Below are positions 20,665 to 29,184 of a stretch of 29,348 nt of DNA, one piece after another; the stretch's first letter is position 1, and each line of letters opens with the position of its first letter. The notes under the pieces were generated by a model. That model searched no databases, was not told where the DNA came from, and worked only from the letters and a program-made list of their open reading frames with translations. This DNA is from DATHWB01 sp041744795 (lineage in GTDB: Bacteria; Actinomycetota; Acidimicrobiia; Spongiisociales; ZC4RG35): NCBI GenBank assembly GCA_041744795.1, contig JBGTKD010000144.1, forward strand, positions 1-29,348, in the 5' to 3' direction. A program made the translations under genes and the position numbers.

Positions 20665-22935
20665 TCAGGTCGAATTGCGATCCCGTTGGGCATCGGCGAC
20701 GGCGTATGCCGTCAGGTTCACAACATCGTCCACCTCGGCATCTCGTTGCAGGACATGAACCGGCTTGGCCAGACCCGAGAGAATCGGTCCAATCACCTCG
20801 GCATCGCCCAGATGGTGCAACAGCTTGTAAGCCGCGTTCCCGGCGGTGAGATTCGGGAAGACGATGACGTTTGCTGCCCGTTGCAGCGGACCGTTTGGTC
20901 GGCGCATACGGATCAGGTCACCAACCACCGCTGTGTCAGCCTGCATCTCGCCGTCGACCGCCACATCAGGTCGCATCTCCCTGAAACGCTCCACGGCCAT
21001 CCGAACCCTGGCCGGCTCCTCGCCTAGTGCAGAACCAAAGTCCGAGTAACTGAGGAAAGCGACCCGGGCTTCCCGGTCGAATTGCTCTTCAGCGATCTGG
21101 ACGGCCCCGGCTGCGAGCTCCGCAAGCTGGTCGGCGGTCGGCTCGATGTTCACTGCGCAATCCGTGAAGAAGTACGGCGTGCCCTTGGCTACGACGACGT
21201 ACAGAGCAGAGGCGATCGTGCGCCCCTCCTCAAGCTTGATGATCTGCAGAGCGGGCCGGATTGTCTCCGGATAGAAAGTCGTGAGGCCCCCGATGAGAGC
21301 ATCGGCATCTCCCTGTTCGACCATCAGTGCGGCAAACACATTGGTGTCGAACACGGCCCGTTCCGCCGTCGCAATCGACATTCCCTTGTGACGACGCAAC
21401 TCTTCGAGCCGCTTCGCGTAGCGCTCGCGCAACGGGGCCTCGGTGACCGGATCTACCACAGTCATGCCGTCCAGAGGGATGCGAAGCTCCGTGGAGAGTT
21501 CCTTGATGACCCCCGTGTCGCCCAACAAGACAGGACGTCCGATCCCTTCGTCCAGCACCCGGCGGGCTGCCCGAATGATCCGGAGGTCATCCCCATACGG
21601 ATAGACGACTGTCTTCGGAACCCGCTTGGCTCGCACGGTGATCGACTGAATCAGCCCGTAAGTCGCCTGGAACCTGGCACGGAGAGCGTCCCTGTAGACC
21701 TCCACATCCTCGAGCGGCTCGCGGGCTAAGCCTTCTTCAGTGGCCTTCATCGCCACAGCGGGAGCAACAGTCCAAAGAACCCTCGAATCGAAGGGCTTCG
21801 GAATCAGATAGTCCCGCCCGAACGACAGTTGGTCGAGGTCATAAGCCTTCAGTACCGACTCGGGCACTGGTTCACGAGCCAATTCGGCCAGGGCGCGTGC
21901 AGCCGCGATCTTCATCCCCTCACTCACACCGCGGGCGCGTACGTCGAGTGCGCCGCGGAAGATGAACGGGAACCCGAGGACGTTGTTGACCTGATTGGGG
22001 AAATCCGAACGCCCCGTTGCGACGATCGCGTCCGGGCGGGCTTCCTTGGCATCGTCGTAGGTGATCTCCGGGTCGGGGTTGGCGAGAGCAAATACGATCG
22101 GATCGTCGGCCATCGACCGAACCATCTCTTTGGTCACTGTGTCCGCAACGGACACACCGACAAAAGCATCCGCCCCCTTGAGGGCATCTTCGAGCGTTCG
22201 GGCGTCTGTCTCCCTCACGAACTCTCGCTTGATGTCGGTCAGATCGTCGCGCTCGGTATGGATGACGCCGCGGCTATCGAGCATCAAGAGGTTCTCGGGG
22301 CGGACCCCTAGTTCCTGGAAGAATCGGGCAGTTGCCACCCCCGCAGCTCCCGCGCCACTGAAGACGACCTTGACCTCGGCGATGTCTTTGCCGATCAACT
22401 CGACTGCGTTGATAAAGGCAGCTCCGCCGATGATCGCCGTCCCATGCTGGTCGTCGTGAAACACCGGAATGTCGAGACGCTCTCGGAGGACTGCCTCGAT
22501 GTGGAAGCACTCGGGCGCCTTGATGTCCTCGAGGTTTATGCCACCGACGGTCGGTTCGAGTAGCTCGCAGAAGCGGATTACGTCTTCAGGGTCTTCGGAC
22601 CCGACCTCGAGGTCGAACACATCGATATCCGAAAACCGTTTGAACAGGACGGCCTTGCCTTCCATGACCGGCTTACTGGCCAGCGCACCAATGTTCCCAA
22701 GCCCCAGAACGGCGGTTCCGTTGGACACGACGGCCACGAGGTTCGCCCGGTTCGTGTACTTGAAGGCATCCAGCGGATCCTTGGCGATGGCGAGGCACGG
22801 CTCGGCCACGCCTGGCGAGTAAGCCAGGCTGAGGTCTGCCTGGGTTGCTGTTGGCTTGGTGGGCCTGACCTCGGTCTTGCCCGGCCTGCCGCGCTGGTGG
22901 TAATCGAGCGCTTCACTGAAACTTGCTTCGGACAT
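20665..22935 (-). CDS. maeB: NADP-dependent malic enzyme with C-terminal phosphotransacetylase-like domain
   Basis: Protein of 756 aa, the usual length of MaeB. Malic-enzyme domain: SLAYSPGVAEPC, YTNRANLVAVVSNGTAVLGLG, KRFSDIDVFDLEV, FHDDQHGTAIIGGAA (metal and malate site) and the nucleotide loop FSGAGAAGVA. From about residue 430 a phosphotransacetylase-like domain follows (IGRPVLLGD, DALIGGLTTFYPETIRPALQ, ANVIVFPNLTAGNAAYKLLH); in MaeB it is regulatory and senses acetyl-CoA, with no transacetylase activity. It decarboxylates malate to pyruvate, producing NADPH. ATG 22935 has a GAGGAG sequence just upstream, with unusually short spacing. Confidence 0.97.
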   Translation of the reverse strand: MSEASFSEALDYHQRGRPGKTEVRPTKPTATQADLSLAYSPGVAEPCLAIAKDPLDAFKYTNRANLVAVVSNGTAVLGLGNIGALASKPVMEGKAVLFKRFSDIDVFDLEVGSEDPEDVIRFCELLEPTVGGINLEDIKAPECFHIEAVLRERLDIPVFHDDQHGTAIIGGAAFINAVELIGKDIAEVKVVFSGAGAAGVATARFFQELGVRPENLLMLDSRGVIHTERDDLTDIKREFVRETDARTLEDALKGADAFVGVSVADTVTKEMVRSMADDPIVFALANPDPEITYDDAKEARPDAIVATGRSDFPNQVNNVLGFPFIFRGALDVRARGVSEGMKIAAARALAELAREPVPESVLKAYDLDQLSFGRDYLIPKPFDSRVLWTVAPAVAMKATEEGLAREPLEDVEVYRDALRARFQATYGLIQSITVRAKRVPKTVVYPYGDDLRIIRAARRVLDEGIGRPVLLGDTGVIKELSTELRIPLDGMTVVDPVTEAPLRERYAKRLEELRRHKGMSIATAERAVFDTNVFAALMVEQGDADALIGGLTTFYPETIRPALQIIKLEEGRTIASALYVVVAKGTPYFFTDCAVNIEPTADQLAELAAGAVQIAEEQFDREARVAFLSYSDFGSALGEEPARVRMAVERFREMRPDVAVDGEMQADTAVVGDLIRMRRPNGPLQRAANVIVFPNLTAGNAAYKLLHHLGDAEVIGPILSGLAKPVHVLQRDAEVDDVVNLTAYAVADAQRDRNST

Positions 22936-22965
22936 GGCTCCTCAGAGTTCAATCGCGAAGGCGAG

Positions 22966-22971
22966 ACCCTA
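22966..22971 (-). promoter_or_regulatory. Putative -10 box of maeB
   Basis: TAGGGT on the minus strand lies 30 nt before the ATG at 22935, leaving a short leader of about 24 nt that contains the ribosome site. Confidence 0.35.
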
Positions 22972-23077
22972 CCGGCTCCACAGAACGGCGGTGATCGAGA
23001 TCCAGAAGAGCCGCGCCCAATCGAGGTGCCAGTCCGATTCGTTTCCTTCGCCGGAGATGGCACACTCCGGCTCAACA

Positions 23078-23374
23078 ATGACCGAAAACCACTACGAAAA
23101 CGGATACCGGATCCTCACTGGCTGGCGGGTCGGCGCTCCGCCCGACGAGAGCACCACGCGCTCGGGCCTGCTTGTCCCCGTTGGCACCAAGGACGGCAAC
23201 GACGCGCTGGCTCTCGTAGACGTGAAAACCGGCCAGCGTTTCTGGGCGGTGCCGTCGGGAGCCTGGCGTTTCATGTGGCCGCCGACCGGCAAGCCGGTCG
23301 TCGCAGTCCGAGAATCACAGATCATCGCCGAGGAGGAGCCGGGCGAGGTTGGCGATGAGGGCCAATACCTCTGA
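23078..23374 (+). CDS. Small hypothetical protein
   Basis: Protein of 98 aa starting MTENHYENGYRILTGWRVGA and ending in an acidic tail (AEEEPGEVGDEGQYL). The middle part (SGLLVPVGTKDGNDALALVD, GQRFWAVPSGAWRFMWP) has short beta-like segments and three tryptophans; no signal peptide or membrane segment. I do not recognise a family. The start is unsure: ATG 23057 and 22934 are in frame upstream, and a CCGGAG/CTCCGG hairpin (23051-23070) lies just before ATG 23078. It ends 50 nt before hflX on the same strand. Confidence 0.55.
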   Translation: MTENHYENGYRILTGWRVGAPPDESTTRSGLLVPVGTKDGNDALALVDVKTGQRFWAVPSGAWRFMWPPTGKPVVAVRESQIIAEEEPGEVGDEGQYL

Positions 23375-23412
23375 GCTCCGATAATCCTTCGTACACAACT
23401 TGTCGGACCCGA

Positions 23413-23418
23413 TAGCGT
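23413..23418 (+). promoter_or_regulatory. Putative -10 box, leaderless hflX
   Basis: TAGCGT lies 6 nt before GTG 23425 and no ribosome site precedes that codon. Confidence 0.5.
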
Positions 23419-23424
23419 GACGTT

Positions 23425-24744
23425 GTGACTTACGACCACCAAGGGCGCACCGGGCGTCGGCTGACCGCCACCGTGACCGACGTAGAGGTGACGGTTCAGA
23501 AGGCGTTCCTGATCGGCGTCCAACTGCCCGATCACTCGACTGTCGAATCTGAGCGATCGCTCGACGAACTCGCACTGCTCACGGACACTGCAGGGTCAGA
23601 CACTGTCGGGATTGAGTTGGTCAAGAGAGATGCGCCCGACGCTGCCTGGTACATCGGATCAGGCAAGGCCGAGGAACTGGCGGCACTCTCACAGGCGCTC
23701 GACGTCGACGTTGTGGTCTTCGACAACCCGTTATCCCCCGCCCAACAGCGCAACCTCCAGAAGCTGTTCGAGTGCGACGTTGTGGACCGCGAGGCTCTGA
23801 TCCTCGACATTTTCGCCCAGCATGCGACCAGTCGCGAAGGTGCCATCCAAGTCGAACTGGCTCTTCTCAAGTATCGGCTCCCGCGTCTGCGGGGTCTCGG
23901 AAAGCAGCTGTCACGCCAGGGAGCCGGTTCGGGTATCGCCAACCGCGGACCGGGCGAAACAAGGCTGGAGACCGACAGACGTCGTATCGAGATTCGCATC
24001 GCCAAGCTGGAGCGCCAGCTCGCAGCTCTGTCTAAGACCAGGTCGACGCAACGTAAGTCCCGCAAGCGCTCGGCGATCCCGCAAGTGTCCGTTGTCGGAT
24101 ACACAAACGCGGGCAAGTCGACCTTGCTGAATCGACTCACGTCGGCCGACGTGCTCGCAGCAGATCGGCTCTTCGCCACTCTCGACTCCACGGTCCGTAA
24201 GTGCGAGCTACCAGACGGCAGGGGAATTCTCCTGTCTGACACGGTCGGATTTATCCGTCGGCTGCCTCATAACCTTGTTGAGGCGTTCAGATCGACGCTG
24301 GAGGACACGCTGGAGGCTGGCCTTCTGCTGCATCTCGTTGACGCATCAGACATCGACCCAGACGGCCAGATGGCCGCTGTGCGCGAGGTGCTCGGCGAGA
24401 TCGGAGCGGCCGAGATCCCGGAACTGGTGGTCTTCAACAAGATCGATGTGGCAGAGCCCGCGGCCATCAGCAGGCTCAAGAACCTTCATCCCGAGGCAGT
24501 GTTCATATCCGCACAGACTGGCGACGGTATCGACGAACTGCTCGAGACGGTGGCACGACTGGTTTCGATAGGCAGCGTGGTCGTCCGCCTCAACATCCCC
24601 TACAGCCGGTCGGACCTCATCGCCGCAGCCCACGAACTCGGTGAGGTACTAGTCGAAAAGCACGAAGATGCCGGCGCGATCCTCGAAGTACGTCTCAGGG
24701 CAGCCGATATGGATACGTTCACGGAGTACGCCGAGCCGGCCTAG
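23425..24744 (+). CDS. hflX: Ribosome-splitting GTPase HflX
   Basis: Protein of 439 aa. N-terminal HflX domain (IGSGKAEELAALSQALDVD, FDNPLSPAQQRNLQKLF, DREALILDIFAQHA, then GAGSGIANRGPGETRLETDRRRI), a coiled basic linker, and a GTPase domain with G1 GYTNAGKSTLLN, G3 DTVGFIRRLPH, G4 NKID and G5 SAQTG, plus a C-terminal extension. HflX rescues stalled or stressed ribosomes by splitting the 70S particle. The GTG start is supported by TAGCGT 6 nt upstream. The stop TAG shares the bases CTAG with the opposing ppgK stop. Confidence 0.96.
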   Translation: MTYDHQGRTGRRLTATVTDVEVTVQKAFLIGVQLPDHSTVESERSLDELALLTDTAGSDTVGIELVKRDAPDAAWYIGSGKAEELAALSQALDVDVVVFDNPLSPAQQRNLQKLFECDVVDREALILDIFAQHATSREGAIQVELALLKYRLPRLRGLGKQLSRQGAGSGIANRGPGETRLETDRRRIEIRIAKLERQLAALSKTRSTQRKSRKRSAIPQVSVVGYTNAGKSTLLNRLTSADVLAADRLFATLDSTVRKCELPDGRGILLSDTVGFIRRLPHNLVEAFRSTLEDTLEAGLLLHLVDASDIDPDGQMAAVREVLGEIGAAEIPELVVFNKIDVAEPAAISRLKNLHPEAVFISAQTGDGIDELLETVARLVSIGSVVVRLNIPYSRSDLIAAAHELGEVLVEKHEDAGAILEVRLRAADMDTFTEYAEPA

Positions 24745-25490
24745 GGGTGTCGCTCGATCCGCGTCGCGACCAGCGCCGCGCCGACAATCCCGGCCTCATT
24801 CTGAAGTTGAGCGGGAACGGTCTCCACTGAAGTCGTGAGATGGACCCCCCACTTGTCCCATTTGCGGCTCACTCCGCCACCCAGGATGAATAGTTCGGGT
24901 GAGAAGAGGCGGTCAAGGTACCCGAGGAACCGATCGACGCGGCCTGCCCACTCTTCCCAGGAGATTTCTTCGTCGTTGCGGGCCCGGGCGGCTGCCCAGC
25001 GCTCCACAGGGGAATGGTCCTCGAAGTGCAGGTGGCCGAACTCGGTGTTCGGGACGAGAACCCCATCGACGAACAATCCAGAGCCAATTCCGGTACCAAA
25101 TGTGAGGGCGAGCACAACGCCATTTCGGTTGCGGCCCGCACCGAACTCCATCTCGGCGATGGCAGCTGCATCTGCGTCATTGAGGACACGGAACTCCAAC
25201 CCGGTCTTCCCGGAGAAGAGGGACGCCGCGTCCGTGCCAATCCACGCCTGGTCGACGTTGGCAGCACTGAGCGCAACCCCCCTGCGGACGATCGCCGGGA
25301 AAGTGCATCCCACCACCCCCTCGTAACCGAAGTGTTCGACCATCTCAGCGACGACCGCGGCTACCGCATCGGGAGTGGACTGTTCCGGCGTCGAGATCTT
25401 GTGGCGGTCGGCTACCAAATTGCCAGTGGCGACATCGACGAGGTTGCCCTTGATCCCTGAGCCCCCGATGTCGATTCCTAGAACGGACAT
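24741..25490 (-). CDS. ppgK: Polyphosphate glucokinase (ROK family)
   Basis: Protein of 249 aa from ATG 25490 (MSVLGIDIGGSGIKGNLVDV). Phosphate loop DIGGSGIKG, catalytic Asp in LNDADAAAIAEMEFG, LTFGTGIGSGLF, and the PpgK-specific block NTEFGHLHFEDHSPVERWAA with ARARNDEEISWEEWA. It phosphorylates glucose using inorganic polyphosphate (often also ATP), an actinobacterial trait, feeding the pathway that gnd continues. ATG 25490 is chosen over an upstream in-frame codon because TATCCT stands 6 nt before it. Stop codon overlaps that of hflX tail to tail. Confidence 0.95.
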   Translation of the reverse strand: MSVLGIDIGGSGIKGNLVDVATGNLVADRHKISTPEQSTPDAVAAVVAEMVEHFGYEGVVGCTFPAIVRRGVALSAANVDQAWIGTDAASLFSGKTGLEFRVLNDADAAAIAEMEFGAGRNRNGVVLALTFGTGIGSGLFVDGVLVPNTEFGHLHFEDHSPVERWAAARARNDEEISWEEWAGRVDRFLGYLDRLFSPELFILGGGVSRKWDKWGVHLTTSVETVPAQLQNEAGIVGAALVATRIERHP

Positions 25491-25496
25491 GGGACG

Positions 25497-25502
25497 AGGA
25501 TA
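25497..25502 (-). promoter_or_regulatory. Putative -10 box, leaderless ppgK
   Basis: TATCCT on the minus strand, 6 nt before ATG 25490, within the 24-nt gap after the aminotransferase stop. Confidence 0.5.
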
Positions 25503-25514
25503 GGGACCGACCAC

Positions 25515-26735
25515 TCAGCCGAGCGCCGAACCGACGCGACTCAACCCGAGTTCGAGTGCCTCTGCCGGAACGGCTGCAAAACAGATACGAGCGAAACCAG
25601 GGGTCGCCGACCGACAGGCCGAACCCGGGGTCATGTTCACACCGGCGTCGACGACACGACGCCAAAGCGCGTGTTCTGCGGCAAACGATTGTTCTTCCAG
25701 GAAAGACCGGAAGTCGGCCATCAGGAAGAACCCTGCCTGCCCGGGGAGGTGGCCGATGCCAGCAGCGTTCAATCCTTCGAGAGTCATCGAATGGGATGCG
25801 GCGAGGCGTCTGGGCATCTCGGCCAGATATCGGTCGACCCACTGATCGTCGGCAAGTAGTTCCGAGAAGAGATGCTGGGTCCTGCCCGAAACCCCCGACC
25901 AGATTGCCTGTGACCCCACAGCGCGTCCGACACGTTCGTTCTCCGTGATTAGCACCCCACATCGCAGACCACTGACTGCGAAGTCCTTCGAGACCGCCCA
26001 GATGATGTGGACGTCATCACCGAGCTCACGAACCGACGCCACGCTCGCAAAAGCCGAATCGTCATGCACCGAGAGGGCGTACAACTCATCGAAGACCACA
26101 TGAATCCCCCGAGACCGGCACCAGTCGACCAGTGCCCCCACCTCCGCTGCGGGGAGGACGCGACCAGTCGGATTGTCTGGCGATGCCACGAGCAATGCCC
26201 GAATGGGCCGGTCCGCCGCTTCGTAGGCGCGGTCCAAGGCCTCAATCGAAATTGTGAAGCCTTCCTCCCAGACGGTCTCGACCGGGACGACAACGACGCC
26301 GTCCCGCTGTTCCAGATCCATCCAGAAGCCTGGATATCCGGGGGCGGCTACGAGCACACCGTCGCCTGGGTCACAGAGGGCATAGAAGAGAGCCTCCAGG
26401 ACCGCTCCGGCCCCAGCCAGGGTGTAGATCGAGCCTGGATCGATCAGGCGCCCGAGGAACGTCCGGGAAGCCAGGGCAGCGACAGTGTTGCGAAACGCTG
26501 GATGACCGCGCGAGTCCCCGTACCTTGCCGCATGCAACGGAACCTGGCGAGCGACCGAGAGGGGCTCTCTGAGCAAGTCCCACACCAGACAATTCTCGGC
26601 GACACTCAGGTCGACGAATCCGTCTGGTCGTTCGAGACTCCACCGACGATCGAGGTGTTCGCGAGAAACCAGCATGTACTCAGCAAAAGGAGAGTGGTCC
26701 GCCAGCTGGGTGCCACGCTGCGAGAGTGAAGCCAT
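25515..26735 (-). CDS. Class I/II PLP aminotransferase, ACC-synthase-like subgroup
   Basis: Protein of 406 aa from ATG 26735 (MASLSQRGTQLADHSPFAEY). Fold-I aminotransferase markers: LSVAENCLVWDLL, YGDSRGHPAFRNTVA, AGAGAVLEALFYALCDPGDGVLV, PGYPGFWMDL, ASPDNPTGRVL, VVFDELYAL and the PLP lysine in AVSKDFAVSGLRCGV. The SVAENCL and GYPGF patterns resemble plant-type 1-aminocyclopropane-1-carboxylate synthase-like proteins, but bacterial members mostly act as aminotransferases of unknown substrate. ATG 26735 is preferred to ATG 26759 because TATCGT lies 6 nt upstream of it and no ribosome site is seen. It diverges from gnd. Confidence 0.87.
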   Translation of the reverse strand: MASLSQRGTQLADHSPFAEYMLVSREHLDRRWSLERPDGFVDLSVAENCLVWDLLREPLSVARQVPLHAARYGDSRGHPAFRNTVAALASRTFLGRLIDPGSIYTLAGAGAVLEALFYALCDPGDGVLVAAPGYPGFWMDLEQRDGVVVVPVETVWEEGFTISIEALDRAYEAADRPIRALLVASPDNPTGRVLPAAEVGALVDWCRSRGIHVVFDELYALSVHDDSAFASVASVRELGDDVHIIWAVSKDFAVSGLRCGVLITENERVGRAVGSQAIWSGVSGRTQHLFSELLADDQWVDRYLAEMPRRLAASHSMTLEGLNAAGIGHLPGQAGFFLMADFRSFLEEQSFAAEHALWRRVVDAGVNMTPGSACRSATPGFARICFAAVPAEALELGLSRVGSALG

Positions 26736-26741
26736 GAGATC

Positions 26742-26747
26742 ACGATA
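26742..26747 (-). promoter_or_regulatory. Putative -10 box, leaderless aminotransferase
   Basis: TATCGT on the minus strand, 6 nt before ATG 26735. It overlaps the gnd -10 box on the other strand by two bases. Confidence 0.55.
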
Positions 26748-26751
26748 GGGT
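26746..26751 (+). promoter_or_regulatory. Putative -10 box, leaderless gnd
   Basis: TAGGGT lies 6 nt before ATG 26758, with no ribosome site in front of that ATG. The two divergent boxes share the central TA at 26746-26747. Confidence 0.55.
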
Positions 26752-26757
26752 CCTGGC

Positions 26758-28191
26758 ATGACCAGATCCGCGGACGTCGGCCTCATCGGGTTGGCCGTAA
26801 TGGGCCAGAATCTCGTACTCAACCTCGCAGACCACGACTACAGAGTCGCCGTCTACAACCGGACGACCTCAGTGACAGATGACTTCCTCGCAGGGGAAGC
26901 CGCAGGCGAGCCAATCGAGGGACACGCCGACCTCGTGTCGTTCGTGGCGGGGCTCGAACGTCCCCGCAAGGTGATCCTCCTGGTAAAAGCGGGCGCGCCG
27001 GTCGACGCCGTTCTCGGCCAGCTCACGCCACTCCTCGAAGAGGGAGACATCGTCATCGACGGGGGGAACTCGCTCTACACCGACACTGAACGCAGGGTCG
27101 AAGAGCTAGCCGCCCTCGGACTGCATTTCGTCGGCGCCGGAGTCTCGGGAGGTGAAGAGGGCGCCCGCAACGGACCTTCGATCATGCCAGGAGGCGACAA
27201 GGCTGCATGGCCGGCCATCGCCGAGATGCTCCAATCGATCGCGGCGAAGGCCGACGACGGCACGCCCTGCTGTGACTGGCTCGGACCGGGCGGGGCGGGC
27301 CACTACGTGAAGATGGTTCACAACGGGATCGAGTACGGCGACATGCAGGTGATTGCGGAGGCCTACGCCTTGATGAAGGGCTCGGGTATGGGCCACGCCG
27401 AGATGAGCGACACCGTGAGAGTTTGGGGAGACGGCGTCCTGGATTCGTTCCTCATCGATATCACCGCAGAGATTCTCGCCACCGTCGATGAGGACGGCTC
27501 GCCGCTTGTCGAAAAGATCCTCGACACCGCCGGCCAGAAAGGCACGGGCAAGTGGACAGTGATCTCGTCGATGGATCTCGGCCAACCGGTGTCACTGGTC
27601 GCAGAGGCCGTTTACGCCCGCATCGTCTCGAGCTTCAAGGACTTGAGGGTGGCCGCCGCTGCCACGCGGTCGGTGGACCTGCCTGGCGTCGAGTTGTCGA
27701 TGGATGACCTGCGTGACGCGCTGTACGCCTCAAAGATCGTTTCCTACGCACAGGGTTTCATGCTGCTGCGGGCTGCCTCGGACGAGAACGGATGGGACTT
27801 GGATCTGGCTCAGGTGGCCTCTCTGTGGCGGGCGGGTTGCATCATCCGGGCAGCGTTCCTCGACGATGTGATGCGGGCATTCAACGCAGGAGCAGAGCAC
27901 CTGCTGTTGGCCCCGCACTTCGCTGCCGATGTGGGGAGAGCCGAGGGCGGCTGGCGGAGGGTCGTGTCGGCCGCGGTCGGGTCGGGCATTCCGGTGCCGG
28001 CTTACTCGACGGCTCTGGCGTTCTTCGACGCGTTTCACTCCGAGCAGGTATCGGCCAACCTCATCCAGGCCCAACGCGATTACTTCGGGGCTCACACCTA
28101 CGAACGGGTCGACCGACCGCGCGGCGAGTTCTTCCACACGAACTGGACCGGCGAAGGCGGCACCACCACCTCCGGCACCTACGAGGCCTAA
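26758..28191 (+). CDS. gnd: 6-phosphogluconate dehydrogenase (decarboxylating)
   Basis: Protein of 477 aa, the long dimeric form. NADP-binding start DVGLIGLAVMGQNLVLNLADHDY with YNRT, substrate motifs GAGVSGGEEGARNGPSIMPGG, catalytic Lys/Asn in HYVKMVHNGIEYGDMQ, and the C-terminal tail-binding segment FHTNWTGEGG. It converts 6-phosphogluconate to ribulose-5-phosphate, CO2 and NADPH. Twelve bases after the stop begins the first inverted repeat of the nuclease cassette, whose hairpin may end the gnd transcript. Confidence 0.97.
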   Translation: MTRSADVGLIGLAVMGQNLVLNLADHDYRVAVYNRTTSVTDDFLAGEAAGEPIEGHADLVSFVAGLERPRKVILLVKAGAPVDAVLGQLTPLLEEGDIVIDGGNSLYTDTERRVEELAALGLHFVGAGVSGGEEGARNGPSIMPGGDKAAWPAIAEMLQSIAAKADDGTPCCDWLGPGGAGHYVKMVHNGIEYGDMQVIAEAYALMKGSGMGHAEMSDTVRVWGDGVLDSFLIDITAEILATVDEDGSPLVEKILDTAGQKGTGKWTVISSMDLGQPVSLVAEAVYARIVSSFKDLRVAAAATRSVDLPGVELSMDDLRDALYASKIVSYAQGFMLLRAASDENGWDLDLAQVASLWRAGCIIRAAFLDDVMRAFNAGAEHLLLAPHFAADVGRAEGGWRRVVSAAVGSGIPVPAYSTALAFFDAFHSEQVSANLIQAQRDYFGAHTYERVDRPRGEFFHTNWTGEGGTTTSGTYEA

Positions 28192-28203
28192 AAACGCGTA
28201 CCC

Positions 28204-28233
28204 AGGGTTCCACCCCGCGTATGCGCGGGATTT
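28204..28233 (+). repeat. Left inverted repeat of the AbiEi/DUF559 cassette (hairpin)
   Basis: Pattern AGGGTT-N3-CCCCGCG-TATG-CGCGGGATTT. The core folds as CCCGCG/CGCGGG with a TATG loop. It matches the reverse complement of 29185-29214 at 25 of 30 positions. Its last two bases are part of the stop codon of the enclosed gene, so it can terminate that gene and gnd. Confidence 0.8.
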
Positions 28234-29143
28234 AGCGAACAGAATGCTCGGCGAGGAGGGCACGGATGGTGTCGACCACCATCTGAGGGTTGTTGTTGAC
28301 GTCTTTCCAGGTGAAGCGAACGACACGCCAGTCGTGTAGCAGAGCCTCCCGATCCCGGAGGCGATCAGCTTCGAATGCCTGGAACTGACCGTGGTAGCGG
28401 CGCCCATCCCACTCGATCGCCAGTCGCGCGTCCGGGTATGCGTCATCAAAACGACGGTCGACCGCCCACGGAATCGGGAACTCGGGAACCGGGTCGGGCA
28501 AACCCGCGCGACGCAACAGCGCCCTCGCCCTTTGTTCGAGAATCGATTGGGAGTGATCCTGGCCCCATCGAACGGCCAACACCCGCCGCATGCGGCGAAC
28601 ACCAGGCTTTCCACGACGGGCGACGGAGTCGAGGACGTGGTCCACTTCGGCGAGGGTCACCCGGCTGCGTGAGACAAGATCGTCGAGAATCGCTCCGAGG
28701 CGCCGGTCGGTCGAGCCCGCTGCCAGATCGAAGACCGTGCGAGCGACACTCGTGGATCTGAGCCCATCGACCGTGACGACGTGTGCCTCGTCGACGTCGT
28801 GTGTCCTATGAACGAGCACGCCGTCGAAGACGTGCGTTGTCCGACTGTGGGCGGAAACGACGGCTAGGCCTCGTGGAACAAACGCAAATTCGTGAAGTTC
28901 GGCAGCCGACTGGTGAGAAACAACGGACGGGTTGATGGCGGCAAGTGCCCCAGCCAGTCGGTCGCGGTGGTCCCTTGCTTCCAGGATCCGATACGCCCCC
29001 CGACCGAGCGACCGCCATCCATGCCGGCGAACGCGCGACTCGATCTGACCGCTGGTCAGCCGGACGTCATCAAGGAAGGGCTTGGTCACGACGCCGCCGT
29101 GAAGGTTGGCGAAGTCAAGGATGGCTCTGTCGATATCTCGCAT
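28232..29143 (-). CDS. AbiEi-type HTH plus DUF559 (Vsr-like) endonuclease-domain protein
   Basis: Protein of 303 aa. Residues about 1-60 resemble the AbiEi-type winged-helix domain of type IV antitoxins (GGVVTKPFLDDVRLTSGQIE, RRHGWRSLGRGAYRIL). A middle region (NPSVVSHQSAAELHEF, HRTHDVDEAHV, RTVFDLA) is shared with actinobacterial AbiEi-like proteins. Residues about 215-300 form a DUF559/Vsr-like PD-(D/E)xK nuclease domain: FDDAYPDARLAIEWDGRRYH, then RDREALLHDWRVVRFTW. ATG 29143 with AGGG 8 nt upstream is preferred to TTG 29173. Family role is unproven; nuclease activity and DNA binding are inferred. Both ends are bounded by inverted repeats and no partner toxin is adjacent. Confidence 0.82.
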   Translation of the reverse strand: MRDIDRAILDFANLHGGVVTKPFLDDVRLTSGQIESRVRRHGWRSLGRGAYRILEARDHRDRLAGALAAINPSVVSHQSAAELHEFAFVPRGLAVVSAHSRTTHVFDGVLVHRTHDVDEAHVVTVDGLRSTSVARTVFDLAAGSTDRRLGAILDDLVSRSRVTLAEVDHVLDSVARRGKPGVRRMRRVLAVRWGQDHSQSILEQRARALLRRAGLPDPVPEFPIPWAVDRRFDDAYPDARLAIEWDGRRYHGQFQAFEADRLRDREALLHDWRVVRFTWKDVNNNPQMVVDTIRALLAEHSVR

Positions 29144-29184
29144 TCGACGAACCCTGCCGACAGGCTGTGACAAAACAGTGTCGA

